From positions 1 to 5,549 of the forward strand of contig CAUABY010000150.1 of the NCBI GenBank assembly GCA_958427375.1: a stretch of 5,549 nt of DNA. Direction: 5' to 3'. Positions 4,339 through 5,549 of this stretch are shown here, piece after piece (the first letter of the stretch is position 1; each line of letters opens with the position of its first letter). The DNA is from an uncultured Eubacteriales bacterium. GTDB lineage: Bacteria > Bacillota > Clostridia > Oscillospirales > Oscillospiraceae. The notes beneath the pieces were generated by a model. The model saw only the letters and a program-made list of their open reading frames with translations. It made no database searches and had not been told where the DNA came from. Position numbers and translations under genes: made by a program.

Positions 4339-5549
4339 GACGCAGAGCACCCTGTCTCCCGGCTGAGGCTTCATGCGCTTATCCGCGCCAAAGCCCGCCA
4401 CTGCGGCCACTCCTTTATCATCTCTGAGCACCACGGTCATATCCCGCTGGCGCTGGGTCATGTGTTTTTCGGTGAAAAGCTGCTTCAGGCTTTTTGTGCA
4501 GCCGCGGCTTTCAATACTGAGCTTGTCGCCCGGCTTGCGGCCTGTGCAGACGAGATTACCACATATGCTCTCACATTTCAGACAATAATTCTTGAACAAA
4601 CAATAAATTTCTTCGCTGTATTCCGTAAAATATGCGCTTATTTTTACTCCGGCCTCCGGTACACGGAGTTCCTCGCCAGGTACGATGACACGCGGCGGTA
4701 TCTCCACCGCCTTGGTCTCGACAAAATAGATTCTCCCCTGCTCGCGCCGGATTCTGCCGCACGGCACATCCACAAAGGCAAGTCCCTCGCCATTCACAAG
4801 CGCAAGCACCGCCTCCACATGCTGGCGGCTGAGCGTTTTATCCCACAAAAGGCGCACGGCGCGCGAGGCGGCGGCCGGATGGAGCTCAGCAAGCTTCGCC
4901 GCGCTCAGGCTCTCGCCGTCATACTCGCGCGCGATAAACTCACGCGCGGCGCCGGTGATAAAGTCATCGTCCCGCGTCAGAAGCTCCGCTGTGCGCGCGG
5001 CGGCACGGGCAAAGCCCGGATTTACGGTGCGCAGCACCGGCATAACCCGGTGGCGGATGAGGTTGCGGCTGTAATCATCGGAGGCGTTGCTGCTGTCCTC
5101 CACGTGCTCTATCGCGCCGCTGTCAAGATAGGCTTCTATCTCCGTGCGCGTGACGGAAATGAGCGGGCGGATTATATTGCCGCGCCGGTATGGTATGCCC
5201 TGCAAGCCCTTGCTGCCCGTGCCGCGGGCGAGGTTGAAGAGCATGGTCTCCGCGTTATCGTCGGCATTGTGCGCGGTGGCGATATAGTCACAGCTCAGTT
5301 TTTCCGCGGCGTGACGGAGGAAAGCATAGCGCAGTTCGCGCGCCGCCTCCTCGATGCCAAGCCCGTTTTCGGCGGCATAGGCGGGTACATCGCCGTGCTC
5401 CGTGATAAGCTCCACGCCAAGGCTTTGGCACATTTGCTCCACAAACTCCGCGTCCCGCAGTGACTCCTCACCGCGCAGACCGTGCTCATAATGCGCCGCG
5501 CACAGCGTAAAGCCGCGCTGTGGCGCGAGCTTTGAAAGCACATGCAGCA
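4318..5549 (-). CDS. tilS: tRNA(Ile)-lysidine synthetase TilS, N-terminus outside window
   Basis: TilS uses ATP to attach lysine to C34 of tRNA-Ile(CAU), making lysidine, so that the tRNA reads AUA and is charged with isoleucine; it is normally essential. There are 409 complete residues visible. The frame stays open to the right edge and reads LHVLSKLAPQRG, so the GTG at 5541 is internal; the start and the PP-loop SGGxDS should lie just outside. Visible family features are AHYEHGLRG near the cut end, AHNADDNAET (nt 5245-5274), RPLISVTRTEIEAYL, DSSNASDDYSRNLIRHR (nt 5047-5097) and the C-terminal TilS domain with RKPGD and SLKQLFTEKHMTQRQRD (nt about 4378-4542). Five cysteines in 19 residues (nt 4546-4602) precede RKPGD, which is unusual. 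The stop TAG is inside a 14-base tandem repeat, 47 bases before hpt, so co-transcription with hpt and ftsH is expected. Confidence 0.97.
   Translation of the reverse strand, partial: LHVLSKLAPQRGFTLCAAHYEHGLRGEESLRDAEFVEQMCQSLGVELITEHGDVPAYAAENGLGIEEAARELRYAFLRHAAEKLSCDYIATAHNADDNAETMLFNLARGTGSKGLQGIPYRRGNIIRPLISVTRTEIEAYLDSGAIEHVEDSSNASDDYSRNLIRHRVMPVLRTVNPGFARAAARTAELLTRDDDFITGAAREFIAREYDGESLSAAKLAELHPAAASRAVRLLWDKTLSRQHVEAVLALVNGEGLAFVDVPCGRIRREQGRIYFVETKAVEIPPRVIVPGEELRVPEAGVKISAYFTEYSEEIYCLFKNYCLKCESICGNLVCTGRKPGDKLSIESRGCTKSLKQLFTEKHMTQRQRDMTVVLRDDKGVAAVAGFGADKRMKPQPGDRVLCVKIENEK

Noticed and set aside
5245..5274. Asn in place of Gln in the TilS AHxxDDQAET motif as a defect
   Set aside because: The surrounding acidic and His residues are intact and, as far as I recall, Asn at this position is common in clostridial TilS, so it is not evidence of lost function.
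5539..5541. GTG at 5541 as the start of tilS
   Set aside because: The frame remains open to the window edge with family-like residues (LHV) upstream, and the essential ATP-binding P-loop is still missing, so the real start lies outside.

Overview
The window looks like chromosomal DNA from an anaerobic member of the class Clostridia, probably a fairly GC-rich gut-type lineage (Oscillospirales-like). This rests on four things: the tilS-hpt-ftsH gene order usual in Firmicutes, an aldo/keto reductase fused to a clostridial-type 2x[4Fe-4S] ferredoxin domain, GC-rich codon use beside AT-rich intergenic gaps, and the first 28 codons of a peptide closely matching the SCIFF ranthipeptide precursor, a near-universal marker of Clostridia. 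The genus cannot be fixed from the sequence alone.

All real genes lie on the minus strand, so transcription runs from high to low coordinates. In transcription order they are: tilS (tRNA-Ile lysidine synthetase; its 5' end, including the ATP-binding P-loop, is beyond base 5549), hpt (hypoxanthine phosphoribosyltransferase), ftsH (membrane AAA+ zinc protease, with a TTG start), an intrinsic terminator at 1525-1562, a ferredoxin-tailed aldo/keto reductase, a roughly 300-base gap with a cluster of palindromes and a strong promoter, and the start of a SCIFF precursor gene that runs off the left edge at base 1.

The right-hand block (about 1525-5549) is a housekeeping cluster. TilS makes lysidine so that tRNA-Ile(CAU) reads AUA, Hpt salvages purine bases, and FtsH degrades membrane and regulatory proteins. 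The tilS-hpt gap is 47 bases with a 14-base tandem repeat straddling the tilS stop. The hpt-ftsH gap is 98 AT-rich bases with a possible extra promoter and no terminator. The strong hairpin just after the ftsH stop ends the unit.

The left-hand part is less routine. The aldo/keto reductase begins only 24 bases after the T-tract of the ftsH terminator. Beyond it, bases 181-387 hold four separate inverted repeats, one a perfect 16-base arm pair, which look like a mobile or REP/MITE-like non-coding element. Next comes a near-consensus sigma-A promoter (TTGACC, 17-base spacer, extended -10 TGCTAAAAT) driving the SCIFF peptide. The SCIFF gene is the one natural-product system here; the radical SAM enzyme expected to modify it should lie just outside the left edge.
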